Assembly: GCA_965222505.1 (NCBI GenBank)
Contig: OZ244956.1
Location: 2,108,001-2,172,000 of the forward strand
DNA length: 64,000 nt
DNA from: G965222505 sp965222505
GTDB lineage: Bacteria; Bacteroidota; Rhodothermia; Rhodothermales; DATKEJ01
Reading direction: 5' to 3'
The notes beneath the pieces are model-generated. The model made no database searches. It had not been told where the DNA came from and saw nothing but the letters and a program-made list of their open reading frames with translations. Numbering within the stretch: position 1 is the first letter of the stretch; the number at the start of each line of letters is the position of its first letter. The translations under genes were made by a program, and so were the position numbers. Shown here one piece after another: positions 8,535 to 17,273 of this stretch.

Positions 8535-10070
8535 TTAGTCCTCGTCCTCTGCTTCGGATTGTTCAGGCCGAAGCAGGGGAAACAGGATGACATCACGGAT
8601 AGAGTTTTGACCGGTCATCAACATGGCCAGACGGTCGATGCCTACACCGAGACCTGCCGTTGGGGGCATGCCATATTCGAGGGCGCGGAGGTAGTCTTCG
8701 TCCAGCGTCATGGCCTCATCATCTCCGGCGGCCAGCAACTGGGCCTGCTGCTCGAAGCGCGCGCGCTGGTCTGCCGGGTCATTGAGTTCACTGAAAGCGT
8801 TGCAGAGTTCTTTCCTGTTGACGATGGCCTCAAACCGTTCGACCAGCCCCGGCTTGTCCCGATGCCGCTTAGCCAGCGGACTCAGTTCGACCGGATAATC
8901 CGTAATGAACGTCGGCTGAATGATGTGTCGTTCAACGAATTCCCCGAAGATCTCGTCGATGATTTTGCCCGCCCCCATCGTCTTGTCGATTTCCAGACCA
9001 AGTTCGGCACCAATGGCGGCCAGTTCGTCCCGGTCCTTGCCATAGAGGTCATGTCCGGTTTTTTCCTGGATGGCTTCCAGCATGGGAATGCGTTTCCAGG
9101 GCCGTTTGAAGGAAATCACATGGTCGCCGACGGGTACCTCGGTGCTGCCGTGCAGGGTAAGCGCAATGTGTTCAATCAGTTCCTCCACCAGATCCATCAT
9201 CCAGCTGTAGTCCTTGTAGGCCACATAGAGTTCAAACATGGTGAACTCCGGATTGTGGAATCGGCTGAAGCCCTCGTTGCGGAAATCCTTGGCAATCTCG
9301 TAGACCCCGTCGAACCCGCCGACGATGAGGCGTTTCAAGTACAACTCATCTGCAATACGCAGGTACAGTTTCATGTCCAGCGCATTGTGGTGCGTGGTAA
9401 ACGGCCGCGCCGAGGCCCCCCCGTAGAGGGGTTGCAACACGGGGGTCTCAACTTCCACATACCCTCTGGCATCCAGAAATTCCCGCAGGGCCGCCACCAT
9501 GCGAGCACGTTTGCGAAAGACCCCCCGAACCTCCGGGTTCACAATCAGGTCCACATACCGTTGGCGATAGCGGAATTCCTTGTCGGTGACCTCATCGTAG
9601 ACCTGGCCGTCTTTTTCTTTCACTATGGGAATGGGCCGCAGGGCCTTTGCCAGCAGTTCAATGCGCTCCACATGGACCGTCAGTTCTCCGGTGCGGGTCC
9701 GAAACACGAACCCTTCCAGCCCGACCACATCTCCAAGGCTGAGCAGTTTTTTAAAGACGGTGTTATAGAACCCTTCCGGCAGGTCATCCCGGCGGATGTA
9801 GCCCTGGAGCATACCGGTTTCGTCCTGAAGCTGAAAGAATGACGCTTTGCCCATGATGCGCTTGCCCATCAGGCGGCCGGCTACCGAGACCCGAAGCGGC
9901 GTGGTGCCTTCTTCGTGGGGGTTGTGGGCGGCATCATCATATTGTGCCCGGATGTCAGCCCAGTGGTGCGTGACGTTCCAGGCGTAGGGGTACGGGTTGA
10001 TGCCCTGCTCGATGAGGGCATCGCGCTCTTCCCGGCGGCGCAGTTCTTGTTCGGTGTATGCTTGATTCAT
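8535..10070 (-). CDS. lysS: Lysyl-tRNA synthetase, class II
   Basis: A 511-residue enzyme from the ATG at 10070 (MNQAYTEQELRRREER). A longer frame exists but overlaps the upstream gene and lacks family similarity. The N-terminal OB-fold anticodon-binding domain covers about residues 55-160 (VSVAGRLMGKRIMGKASFFQ). The class II core follows, with motif 2 around NEGFSRFHNPEFTMFELYVA and motif 3 as GLGVGIDRLAMLMTG near the C-terminus. It charges tRNA-Lys in the cytoplasm. It starts 14 bases after the cyclophilin stop and its stop touches the MFS start. Length is normal for bacterial LysS. Confidence 0.97.
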   Translation of the reverse strand: MNQAYTEQELRRREERDALIEQGINPYPYAWNVTHHWADIRAQYDDAAHNPHEEGTTPLRVSVAGRLMGKRIMGKASFFQLQDETGMLQGYIRRDDLPEGFYNTVFKKLLSLGDVVGLEGFVFRTRTGELTVHVERIELLAKALRPIPIVKEKDGQVYDEVTDKEFRYRQRYVDLIVNPEVRGVFRKRARMVAALREFLDARGYVEVETPVLQPLYGGASARPFTTHHNALDMKLYLRIADELYLKRLIVGGFDGVYEIAKDFRNEGFSRFHNPEFTMFELYVAYKDYSWMMDLVEELIEHIALTLHGSTEVPVGDHVISFKRPWKRIPMLEAIQEKTGHDLYGKDRDELAAIGAELGLEIDKTMGAGKIIDEIFGEFVERHIIQPTFITDYPVELSPLAKRHRDKPGLVERFEAIVNRKELCNAFSELNDPADQRARFEQQAQLLAAGDDEAMTLDEDYLRALEYGMPPTAGLGVGIDRLAMLMTGQNSIRDVILFPLLRPEQSEAEDED

Positions 10071-10084
10071 GATGGATAAAGACG

Positions 10085-11014
10085 TTATGGGGCCGGGGGC
10101 GTGTAGTTGGGCAGGGCGCGGACGGTCATGGTCATTTTTTGCATGGGCTGATTGGCGACGGCGGGGTGCACCTGCTGGCCGCTGGTTCGCATGGTACGGG
10201 TGGTGGCAATTTTGTCCAGCGTATCCCATCCCTCAACCAGTTCGCCGAAGACGGTATACATGCGGTCGAGGGTCAGGGCCCCACCGACGGTTTTATAGGC
10301 TTGACGGGCTTCCGCCGAATAGGTGAAATTCGGGTCCGGGATTTGCTGTTTCATTTGGTTCTCGACGTTGTCGAGCATGGCATCATCGATGGTGTTGGTG
10401 CCATGGACGATGTAAAACTGACTCCCACTGGATTCCCGGTTCGGGTTAACCTGATCGGGCAGCCGGGCTGTGGAGAGTGCTCCGCGCTTGTGGAAGTATT
10501 TCGGAACGATTTCCGCCGGGATGGTATAGCCGGGATCGCCCTGCCCGTCGTTGAACAGGTCGTTGTCCTTCGAGTTGGGATCGCCCCCCTGGATCATGAA
10601 GCCGGGCATGATCCGGTGGAACGTCGTGCCGTCATAAAACCCTTCGACAACGAGTTTCTTGAAATTGTCCCGGTGTTTGGGGGTCTCGTCGAAGAGGCGC
10701 ACGACCATCTTGCCCAGCGGCGTCGAGATTTCAAAGTAATTCCCCGATCCTTCCGGCTTGGATTCCGGCGCAGCGGTTTCCTGGGGCGGAACCGTTTCTT
10801 GCGGCGTGGTCGTTTCCTGCGGCTCCACGTCCACAGCGGTTGGCGGTTCAACATCGACCTCGGCCTGGGTTGTATCCGGCTCCGGTGTAATATTCACTTC
10901 AGAAGGCACCTCGGCGGTCGGCGTTTCCGGAACGTCGGCCTGGGGTTGCGGCGCATCTTCCATGCAGCCAACGGCGAAGATCAAGAGGAAGAGGAAAAAG
11001 GGCAGATGTTTCAT
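10085..11014 (-). CDS. Lipoprotein cyclophilin-type peptidyl-prolyl isomerase
   Basis: A 309-residue protein. Residues 1-17 are a lipoprotein signal with lipobox FAVGC (Cys17), followed by a low-complexity Pro/Glu/Thr/Val linker (residues 20-85). The cyclophilin domain begins near residue 95 (YFEISTPLGKMVVRLFDETP) and contains FHRIMPGFMIQGGDP and SSGSQFYIVHG, both cyclophilin signatures around the active-site Arg and Phe/Gln residues. It should catalyse prolyl cis-trans isomerisation in the periplasm, tethered to a membrane. The gene leads the lysS-MFS unit. Confidence 0.93.
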   Translation of the reverse strand: MKHLPFFLFLLIFAVGCMEDAPQPQADVPETPTAEVPSEVNITPEPDTTQAEVDVEPPTAVDVEPQETTTPQETVPPQETAAPESKPEGSGNYFEISTPLGKMVVRLFDETPKHRDNFKKLVVEGFYDGTTFHRIMPGFMIQGGDPNSKDNDLFNDGQGDPGYTIPAEIVPKYFHKRGALSTARLPDQVNPNRESSGSQFYIVHGTNTIDDAMLDNVENQMKQQIPDPNFTYSAEARQAYKTVGGALTLDRMYTVFGELVEGWDTLDKIATTRTMRTSGQQVHPAVANQPMQKMTMTVRALPNYTPPAP

Positions 11015-11100
11015 TTTCGGTTTTAGAATTTTGCGGCCGGCTCGGGCCGACGCTTCGTTTCGTCAGGGACGGTTAGCACCAAACGTCATGCAAGATTGCA

Positions 11101-11381
11101 TGTTGAGGGGCGACCACGAGGGTCGCCCGGCCGGGTTGGGGCCCTCTTTACTGGCATCACCCGCCGGGGCTGGCCCTGTGCCTGCCCTTCAACATGGTGT
11201 CAACTTCGACGTTAACGAATTAGGTCGAGATCCAACTTGCATGTTGAGGGGCGACCACGAGGGTCGCCCGGCCGGGTTGAGCCCTTTTTACAGGCATCAC
11301 CCGCCGGGGCTGGCCTTGTGCCAGCCCTTCAACATTGTGTCAACCTCGACGTTAACGCATAAAGTCGAGATCCAACTTGCA
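11101..11381. repeat. Tandem 141/140-bp intergenic direct repeat
   Basis: Copy A spans 11101-11241 and copy B 11242-11381; they differ at about a dozen positions and one deletion. Each copy begins tgttgaggggcgaccacgag and contains an 8-bp hairpin (gggcgacc/ggtcgccc). Each ends with gttaacg...gtcgagatccaacttgc. The repeat fills most of the 397-base gap between the cyclophilin and the small unknown gene. A decayed partner of the hairpin is visible at 976-994. No coding potential is evident. It is a REP-like element, tandemly duplicated. Confidence 0.85.
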
Positions 11382-11411
11382 GTCGGCCTGGGCCAACGAT
11401 GCCTTAAGAGC

Positions 11412-11792
11412 CTATCCGAAATAATGTAGGATGGCGGCCTGGAGCAGCCGTTCCTGCGCGTCGATATCGAGCGTCGGCAAGGGCTGGGTTTTTTCCCAGA
11501 TCCAGGCCCCATCGGCCTCCATGCCCACCTGATGGTAGAAGCCTAGTCCGGCGAAAACGCGATAGGTCCCTTCCATGATGAGTGCCTGTTTGGCCTCGCG
11601 GGACAGGTCCGGCTCGTAGCCGTGCCCACGGGTTTGAATGCCAATCAGGAAGAGGACGTACTCCAGTTCCGGCGGTTTGCCAAAGCGTTCGGCCAGTTGG
11701 GCCGTCAGCCGGTTCCAGCGGTCGGCGAGGCCGACCGGATCAGCGGTCAGGGCCTCGATATCCGCAGCGGGAACAACATCAGAAACAGACAT
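11412..11792 (-). CDS. Conserved-looking hypothetical protein
   Basis: I do not recognise this 126-residue protein. The start is placed at the ATG at 11792 (MSVSDVVPAADIEAL), because the longer frame runs into the upstream gene. It is a mainly helical, soluble-looking protein with a central FGKPPELEYVLFLIGIQTRG segment and a final LDIDAQERLLQAAILHYFG. The composition matches neighbouring genes, so it is probably real. It lies about 100 bases behind the DUF2520 gene on the same strand and may be the last gene of the kinase-TonB/bioD/DUF2520 unit. Confidence 0.65.
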   Translation of the reverse strand: MSVSDVVPAADIEALTADPVGLADRWNRLTAQLAERFGKPPELEYVLFLIGIQTRGHGYEPDLSREAKQALIMEGTYRVFAGLGFYHQVGMEADGAWIWEKTQPLPTLDIDAQERLLQAAILHYFG

Positions 11793-11899
11793 AGGGATTG
11801 CGGGAGGTAAATGGGCCGTGGCATACGACCTGGAAGGTGCGCACAACCTCCGGGAAAAGCCATTGGTTCCACCCGTGGGGCAGCAGGTGGGTTTAAACA

Positions 11900-12817
11900 T
11901 CACAAATTGACATCGCGCCAGGTAACGAGGTGGTGGAGGTGATCCAGTAGCACCTGGGCCTGATCGGGGGGCAGGCGGCCACTGTCCATAGCCAACTTGA
12001 TGGTTTCGGTAGCCAGCACAGTAAAGGCCGGTATGAGTTGAGGGGCATGGGCAAGTAACGCCACGCTGTGCCGGCGGACCGTATCCACGTCCCCGCGTAC
12101 AATGGGGCCAGTGAGGGCCTCTTCCGGGGAAGCATGATCCAGATTCTGCACGGTGCCTTCGATGAGGGGCTGAAGCATACGCATGCCGATTACAGGATCA
12201 ATCCCTGCTGTGGCCAACACCTCTCGGGCCAGGGCCGCCAGCGTCACTAGAAAATTGGAGGCCATAGCCGCCGCCAGGTGATACTGCACCTTGGCCTCTG
12301 TTGGTACCACCACGGCTTCCATCCGCCAGGCCACCGCCAGGGCTTGACCAAACGCAACACCCTCCTGCGTACCTTCGACGCCGATGCGTATCCCGTAGAG
12401 ATCAGCTGGGCGGCTGCGGGTAAAGGCATGCAAGGGATGAAAACTCAGGACGGTAGCGCCTGCTTCCGCCAGCGGAGCCAGCACCTCGGCGGTGAGGGCA
12501 CCAGAGGTATGCAGCACGGCAGTTTCAGGCCAGGCATGGGGTACCGTAGCCAGGTTTTGGGCAACGTGAGGCAAGGCATCGTCCGGCACACAACAACAGA
12601 CCAGCCGCGTCTCAGGGGCGAGGACCTGAAGGTCCGTTCCGGCATGGGTGGCATGCACATCCATCGCCAGATGTTCTACGGCCGGACGGCTTCTGCTGAT
12701 CACGGTAGCAATGCGATACCCCAACATGTGGACATGACGGGCCAGGGCACCCGTTACCGCCCCGGCACCGATGAAGGTAACCGGGCAGGATGCAGGATGG
12801 AGTGCAGGGCCGGCCAT
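11900..12817 (-). CDS. Rossmann-fold DUF2520 protein
   Basis: A 305-residue protein with an N-terminal Rossmann nucleotide-binding motif, VTFIGAGAVTGALARHVHML (GxGxxG variant, residues about 14-32). It continues with VCCCVPDDALPHVAQNL and VLHTSGALTAEVLAPL, then LSFHPLHAFT, all typical of the NADP-binding half of the DUF2520 family. The C-terminal half is all-helical (LAAAMASNFLVTLAALAREVL). Members resemble ketopantoate/6-phosphogluconate-type dehydrogenases, but the reaction is not known. It starts 11 bases after the bioD stop on the same strand, so cotranscription is likely. Confidence 0.85.
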   Translation of the reverse strand: MAGPALHPASCPVTFIGAGAVTGALARHVHMLGYRIATVISRSRPAVEHLAMDVHATHAGTDLQVLAPETRLVCCCVPDDALPHVAQNLATVPHAWPETAVLHTSGALTAEVLAPLAEAGATVLSFHPLHAFTRSRPADLYGIRIGVEGTQEGVAFGQALAVAWRMEAVVVPTEAKVQYHLAAAMASNFLVTLAALAREVLATAGIDPVIGMRMLQPLIEGTVQNLDHASPEEALTGPIVRGDVDTVRRHSVALLAHAPQLIPAFTVLATETIKLAMDSGRLPPDQAQVLLDHLHHLVTWRDVNL

Positions 12818-12828
12818 GCCGTTTGGGA

Positions 12829-13551
12829 TCAGGTAACCTTGGAGCGGGGCTCGGCTTCGAGGAGGGCTTCTACACAGGCCACCAACTCCGACTGGCCTTC
12901 CAACTCCTGAACAAACCGCTGAAAATTCTCTTTATAGGAGGGACGCCATTCAAGATTGGCCAGAACCGGCGTGGACGGGGCCAGTTCACCCAGGGTATCG
13001 GCATTCATGGCTTCGGCAAACCCTTCGCCAAACTGGCCGTGTCCGTTGAGCACAATACCAAGGGGGTATTCTCCCATCGCCAACATCAGGCGCAGGGTCA
13101 ACAGGCAGTGGTTCAGGGTACCCCGGCTGCTGCGGGCCACAATAATGGAGGGAATGTTGAAGGCTTTGAGCAGGTCGATCATGCTGAAATGCCGCGTGAT
13201 GGGCACCAGGGCACCCCCTCCTTCAACCACCACAAATTTTCCACGCCCTACCAGGTCTTTGTACGCATCGATGATGCGCTGGACATCGATCGGGTCGTGC
13301 TCTACCTGGCTGGCTACATACGGCGAGGCCAGGGTTTCGTAGTTGAGGGGGTTGGTCAAGGCCCATGCCGCATGCCGTCCGCCAATCGCCTCAAGCAGCG
13401 TGGACGCACTCTCGGTCGCACCACCTGTGGCAACGGGGGTCATCAGAACCGCATCCACGCCACGTGCACGCAGCATGCCCACCATCCCGACACCGACCAT
13501 GGTTTTACCCACCCCTCGGTCTGTACCCACCAGAAAGACACCTTTTTCCAT
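12829..13551 (-). CDS. bioD: Dethiobiotin synthetase-like ATPase
   Basis: A 240-residue protein from the ATG at 13551 (MEKGVFLVGTDRGVGKTMVG). GTDRGVGKT (residues 9-17) is the characteristic BioD P-loop, MTPVATGG matches the 'KPV.tG' substrate segment, and VVVEGGGALVPI is the EGAGG metal/nucleotide motif. BioD closes the ureido ring of dethiobiotin from DAPA, CO2 and ATP in the cytoplasm. No other biotin genes are nearby. The final AEPRSKVT end is followed closely by the DUF2520 gene. The P-loop is intact; the usual Lys of KPV is Thr-Pro-Val here, so a related dethiobiotin-like ATPase is a less likely alternative. Confidence 0.82.
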   Translation of the reverse strand: MEKGVFLVGTDRGVGKTMVGVGMVGMLRARGVDAVLMTPVATGGATESASTLLEAIGGRHAAWALTNPLNYETLASPYVASQVEHDPIDVQRIIDAYKDLVGRGKFVVVEGGGALVPITRHFSMIDLLKAFNIPSIIVARSSRGTLNHCLLTLRLMLAMGEYPLGIVLNGHGQFGEGFAEAMNADTLGELAPSTPVLANLEWRPSYKENFQRFVQELEGQSELVACVEALLEAEPRSKVT

Positions 13552-13627
13552 CGAACCCCGTTTCTCAAATGCTGTTGCCAACGGCCAATGGACGAAAGGT
13601 AGGCGCTTCAGGTCTAAGCAGCAAGTG

Positions 13628-16186
13628 TTAGCGTTCTCGTACCTTGTAACGAATCGGGAATCGGGTCCGAGACGGTACCGCCACATTGTTTTCCGTAGCC
13701 GGGAAGAACTTTAGCTCTTGCAGGGCCTTGACGAACTTCTGATCCAGGAAGCGATCCACACCCTTAATCATTTTAGCATCACGCACGGTGCCGGAGGCAT
13801 CAACCATAAGCTCAACCACCAGCGTGCCCTCTCCGCCTTGGAACAAGGCCGACGAGGCGTATATTTCGCCAAACAGGTTTTGCAACACGGCACGTCCACC
13901 TATGGGGTTGGGCGAGGTGCGAATAACGTTCTCCGGGTTGTTCGGGTTGGGCACTTGCCGGTTAGAGGTGTTGGCGCCCGGTCTTGCCGAAGGCTGAATA
14001 GATTTTACGTCGGTCAACGTTTGTGAAACAGATGCAACCGTGCTATCAGCCTCGTCGGCATCGGCTTCACCCAACACGTCGGCTTCGCTGGGTACGGCAT
14101 CGGCGGTGGCCGTTTCATTGGCCTCATTCGATGCAGGTGCAGTTTCTTCCTCCTCCGGTGCCTTTGTTTCTTCCGTTTCAGAAACAAGGCGTTGTTCTTC
14201 TTCTTCGGTACCGTCATCCTGGCCCTGGTCGAGATCCCGATTGGTATCCAGGTTTTGGGCAGACAGGGAGTCAACCGCCTCAATGGAACCGGCCTGATCA
14301 GATCCCTCTTCCGGCGTTACGGTGGGGTCCGGGACCTCGCCTGTTGGACTTGACGGTATGCCCATGACCGGGCTGGCATTTCCGGTCGGCTCTACGTCAA
14401 GCAGCGCGTTACTGGTAAACTGAAGCCCGAAGGCCAACAGCACGGCACCAAAAGTAAAGAACAGCGCAAAGATGGCCCACCGGGGCATTCCGGAACCCGC
14501 CTTGTCCGTACGATCTGGCGGTTGGGCAACCCGATCAGCGGGCGGGTCTACGGTCCAGGTATGCGCTATCCCGAAGGAGGCTGTCGTTGCCGCCGTTGCG
14601 GCACCACCGGCCACCCGTGCAGCACCGGCAACAGGGGGCTTTGGATCCTCGTCCGACGCTTTGGAGTCAACCGTTTTGGGTTTCGCCGATTTCGGACGGG
14701 TAGCCACCGGGGTTACCGGGGCAGCCTTCGCCGCCTCGGGGGCTTTTTCAGCCGGGGAAACTTCTTTTGCTTGGGGGGCTTCTTCTGCCGGAGGCTTTGT
14801 CTTGGCCGGTACAGGAACCGGCTCGGATGCGGTTTCTTCAACAGGCAACGCCGCAAAAATGGGCGTCGGGGCTTCATCAAGCACCAAATCTGGCGGCGGA
14901 GACACCGTGGTCTCAGGCAAAGAAGACGGTGTTGGTTCAGGTGGCGCAGACGGCAAAGGGAGATCGAACGGGGAGCGGGTGATGGCCTCCGAGATTTCGA
15001 TGTCTTTTCCAATATCGGCCGGGGTTTCGAGGGTAATCCACCCTTTTACTAGGGGCGTATCCATCGACGAGGAGGCTGAAGTATACGACTGGAAGGGCGT
15101 ATCAACCTCCCGGGCACCGGTCAGGTCCTTGTCTTGTTCAAACGCGGCAATGGCCTGTTGAACCTTTCCGGCCTCATCATACCGATCATCCGGCTTGGCA
15201 GTCAGCAGCCGGTTGAGAATGCGGGCGAGGTCTTCGGGTAAATCGAGCGAATCAATCTGTACGGGACCGCCACCTTTAGCGAGTGCGCTGCTTACCTTGG
15301 CGGCACTGCTGCGCTTGCTGTAGCGTGTTGAGCCACCCACCATTTCATGGAAAAAGATCCCGAGGCTGTACAGATCGCTTCGTTTGTCGACGTAGGGAAG
15401 GCCGCGCAGGTGCTCTGGGGCCCAATAGAACAGCCGCTTGCCGGTGCTGGCGGTCTTGTCTGAGGTCAGGCCCAGGTCGAGCCACTGGGTCAGCCCGAAA
15501 CCGGCCACCTTGGGCGAACCGCCGCTGGCTGAACTCAGGTAAACATCAGAAGGTTTGAGATCGCCGTGAATGATATCGCGCTGGTGTGCCTTGGCCACAA
15601 CATCGAGTATCTTTTTAAACAGCGGCAGGGCCATTTCCCACGGCATCGCGCCGGTGGATTGGAGCAACTGGGCCAGTGTACGCCCTTTAACCCATTCGAG
15701 CGCAACCAGCACGACGCCGGCTTCCAGTTGGGCATCCCACACCCGGAGGAAACGGGGATCCTTGAGGCTATTCAGCACAGAAGCATTCCACAACATCCGA
15801 TCAACGAGGGCCTGATCCGGCAACGGCTTCGTTTGCAGAATGCGTAGGGCAACTTTTTGCTGGCGGTTGGTATCGAGGGCCTGGTACAGGGTCTCGGCCC
15901 CCCCCGTGGTCATAACCGATTGAATCTGATACGATCCAATGCGTTGACCCACCAATGCCTGAGGATCACGACGGGCCAACAACGCCTGAAGCGATGCAGC
16001 CTCCAGGGGCAGGGCCGTGGTCGATTCATCAAGGGCACCAAGCAATGTGAGGACTTGTGCCCGAAGACTTTCGTCCGGACAAGCCGATTTGAGGTAACTG
16101 GACCATTCAGACGGTTCCAGTTGAATGGCAGCATCGAAGAGTGCGCTGATCTGCTGCAGACGCTGACGTTGGTCTTTTCGCTCCAT
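13628..16186 (-). CDS. Degenerate Ser/Thr kinase (pseudokinase) fused to a TonB C-terminal domain
   Basis: An 852-residue protein from the ATG at 16186. Residues 1-80 match the helical N-terminus also seen in the intact kinase at 43.5 kb. Residues about 84-370 have the Hanks kinase fold, but key residues are lost: the Gly-loop is MTTGGAETLY, the VAIK lysine is Arg115 (KVALRI), the alpha-C Glu is absent (MLWNASVLNSL), HRD is HGD (207-209), the metal-binding Asn is Asp214, and DFG is GFG (229-231). The APE motif survives in YWAPEHLRG. Then come a long Pro/Ala/Glu-rich linker, a membrane segment near residues 585-610 (WAIFALFFTFGAVLLAFGLQ), an acidic linker, and a TonB-C domain (LVVELMVDASGTVRDAKMI). 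Likely an inner-membrane sensor or scaffold, not an active kinase. It heads the bioD/DUF2520 strand block. Confidence 0.85.
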   Translation of the reverse strand: MERKDQRQRLQQISALFDAAIQLEPSEWSSYLKSACPDESLRAQVLTLLGALDESTTALPLEAASLQALLARRDPQALVGQRIGSYQIQSVMTTGGAETLYQALDTNRQQKVALRILQTKPLPDQALVDRMLWNASVLNSLKDPRFLRVWDAQLEAGVVLVALEWVKGRTLAQLLQSTGAMPWEMALPLFKKILDVVAKAHQRDIIHGDLKPSDVYLSSASGGSPKVAGFGLTQWLDLGLTSDKTASTGKRLFYWAPEHLRGLPYVDKRSDLYSLGIFFHEMVGGSTRYSKRSSAAKVSSALAKGGGPVQIDSLDLPEDLARILNRLLTAKPDDRYDEAGKVQQAIAAFEQDKDLTGAREVDTPFQSYTSASSSMDTPLVKGWITLETPADIGKDIEISEAITRSPFDLPLPSAPPEPTPSSLPETTVSPPPDLVLDEAPTPIFAALPVEETASEPVPVPAKTKPPAEEAPQAKEVSPAEKAPEAAKAAPVTPVATRPKSAKPKTVDSKASDEDPKPPVAGAARVAGGAATAATTASFGIAHTWTVDPPADRVAQPPDRTDKAGSGMPRWAIFALFFTFGAVLLAFGLQFTSNALLDVEPTGNASPVMGIPSSPTGEVPDPTVTPEEGSDQAGSIEAVDSLSAQNLDTNRDLDQGQDDGTEEEEQRLVSETEETKAPEEEETAPASNEANETATADAVPSEADVLGEADADEADSTVASVSQTLTDVKSIQPSARPGANTSNRQVPNPNNPENVIRTSPNPIGGRAVLQNLFGEIYASSALFQGGEGTLVVELMVDASGTVRDAKMIKGVDRFLDQKFVKALQELKFFPATENNVAVPSRTRFPIRYKVRER

Positions 16187-16820
16187 GTGAACGTTGCCGG
16201 AATAATAGAACCTGGCCGGCGGATGCAAACCGGGCTCAACGTGGGCGGGATTACACGTTGCGGTACAAGGTCCGTCAACGGTACGGCAGGATGATGCCGG
16301 AGGGTGCGCTGGTTAGGTATTTGGAATAATCGAGGCGTGCCGTATTCGATATGGGTCGATCAACCCGTGCTCTTTGAATAGCTGAACGATCCAGGCCGTG
16401 CACTGAGCAGGCCTTTGTGGGCAAGAAACCCGGAGCCACATACAGGTGGTGAATCCACCAAATATATAAACGGAACCCCATCAGATCCAAGTGCAAAGTA
16501 CAGTTTTGGTTGCCCCCCTGCCTGCGTAGGGGCAGGCTGTGGTCCGTTTTTGGTTCAAGTTTGCACAGTCATTTCACGAACCGGAGCATACTGCGAGAAC
16601 AGGAAACCGCGAGAATAAAAGGGTTGTTTGTTACGGGGAAAATGTGCAAAGGGTAGGGCTTGCATATTTGTCAAAGATCGCGTTATTTATTGGGACCACC
16701 TTACGCACGCGCATGCATTCTTTTCAAGCTTAAGTGTACAAGGAAATCCTTGCTGCATTTCGCAATTGAACTACTCACTAGGGCGTGTCATCACGCCCCA
16801 CACACAACAGGTACCTCACC
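16187..16820. other. Intergenic region without a supported gene
   Basis: This 634-base stretch separates the divergent kinase-TonB and YegP-like genes. Only short, overlapping frames on both strands are present, none with recognisable similarity. A GC-rich inverted repeat (cctgcc...ggcagg, near 16521-16541) is visible, and the part after about 16560 is more AT-rich. It presumably holds promoters for both flanking genes, but I cannot place them. Confidence 0.5.
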
Positions 16821-17147
16821 ATGGGTGAAAATGATAAGTGGGATGTCTATCAGGACAATAAAGGCGAATGGCGCTGGCGCAGAACGGCAAGCAACGGCCT
16901 GATTGTCGGCAAAGCATCCGAAGGCTACAATTCCCGGAGTGATGCCGTTAAAAATGCCGAACGCCACGGCTACAACGGCAACCCCAAAGGTTATGGAAGC
17001 AGCGACAAATGGGAACACTACACCGACAAGGGCGGAAAATACCGTTGGCGCCGTTCGGCTGTCAACGGTAACATCGTCGGGGCTTCTTCGCAAGGCTACA
17101 AAAGCGAAAGCGCCTGCACCGAAAACGCCAAACGCAACGGCCAGTAG
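16821..17147 (+). CDS. YegP-like protein with two DUF1508 repeats
   Basis: A 108-residue protein from the ATG at 16821 (MGENDKWDVYQDNKGEWRWR). Two tandem units of about 50 residues align: KWDVYQDNKGEWRWRRTASN with IVGKASEGYNSRSDAVKNAE, and KWEHYTDKGGKYRWRRSAVN with IVGASSQGYKSESACTENAK. This is the DUF1508/YegP pattern, a small beta-rich domain of unknown role often seen in stress-related contexts. A strong terminator follows at 17171, so it is monocistronic on the 3' side. Confidence 0.88.
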   Translation: MGENDKWDVYQDNKGEWRWRRTASNGLIVGKASEGYNSRSDAVKNAERHGYNGNPKGYGSSDKWEHYTDKGGKYRWRRSAVNGNIVGASSQGYKSESACTENAKRNGQ

Positions 17148-17170
17148 ACAGCACGCCCGCTTCAGTTTTA

Positions 17171-17199
17171 AGCCGACCTCAACCGGGGTCGGCTTTTTT
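17171..17199 (+). terminator. Intrinsic terminator after the YegP-like gene
   Basis: The 8-bp stem AGCCGACC (17171-17178) pairs with GGTCGGCT (17187-17194), with an 8-base loop, followed by a T-run. It lies 24 bases after the stop codon. Confidence 0.85.
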
Positions 17200-17273
17200 G
17201 TTTGGGTCTATCTGGAAACGAACCGGCGGGGCCGAGATAAAACCTCCTATTTTCACCTCCATTATGCCCACGC

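Noticed and set aside
8514..9842. 442-residue open frame on the plus strand
   Set aside because: Fully antisense to lysS; low-complexity composition and no domain. lysS is unambiguous.
11101..11381. Possible CRISPR array
   Set aside because: Only two copies of 140 bp with no spacers; it is a tandem duplication.
16187..16820. Small ORFs in the 634-base gap
   Set aside because: Overlapping short frames on both strands, no domain, no signal peptide; not supported.
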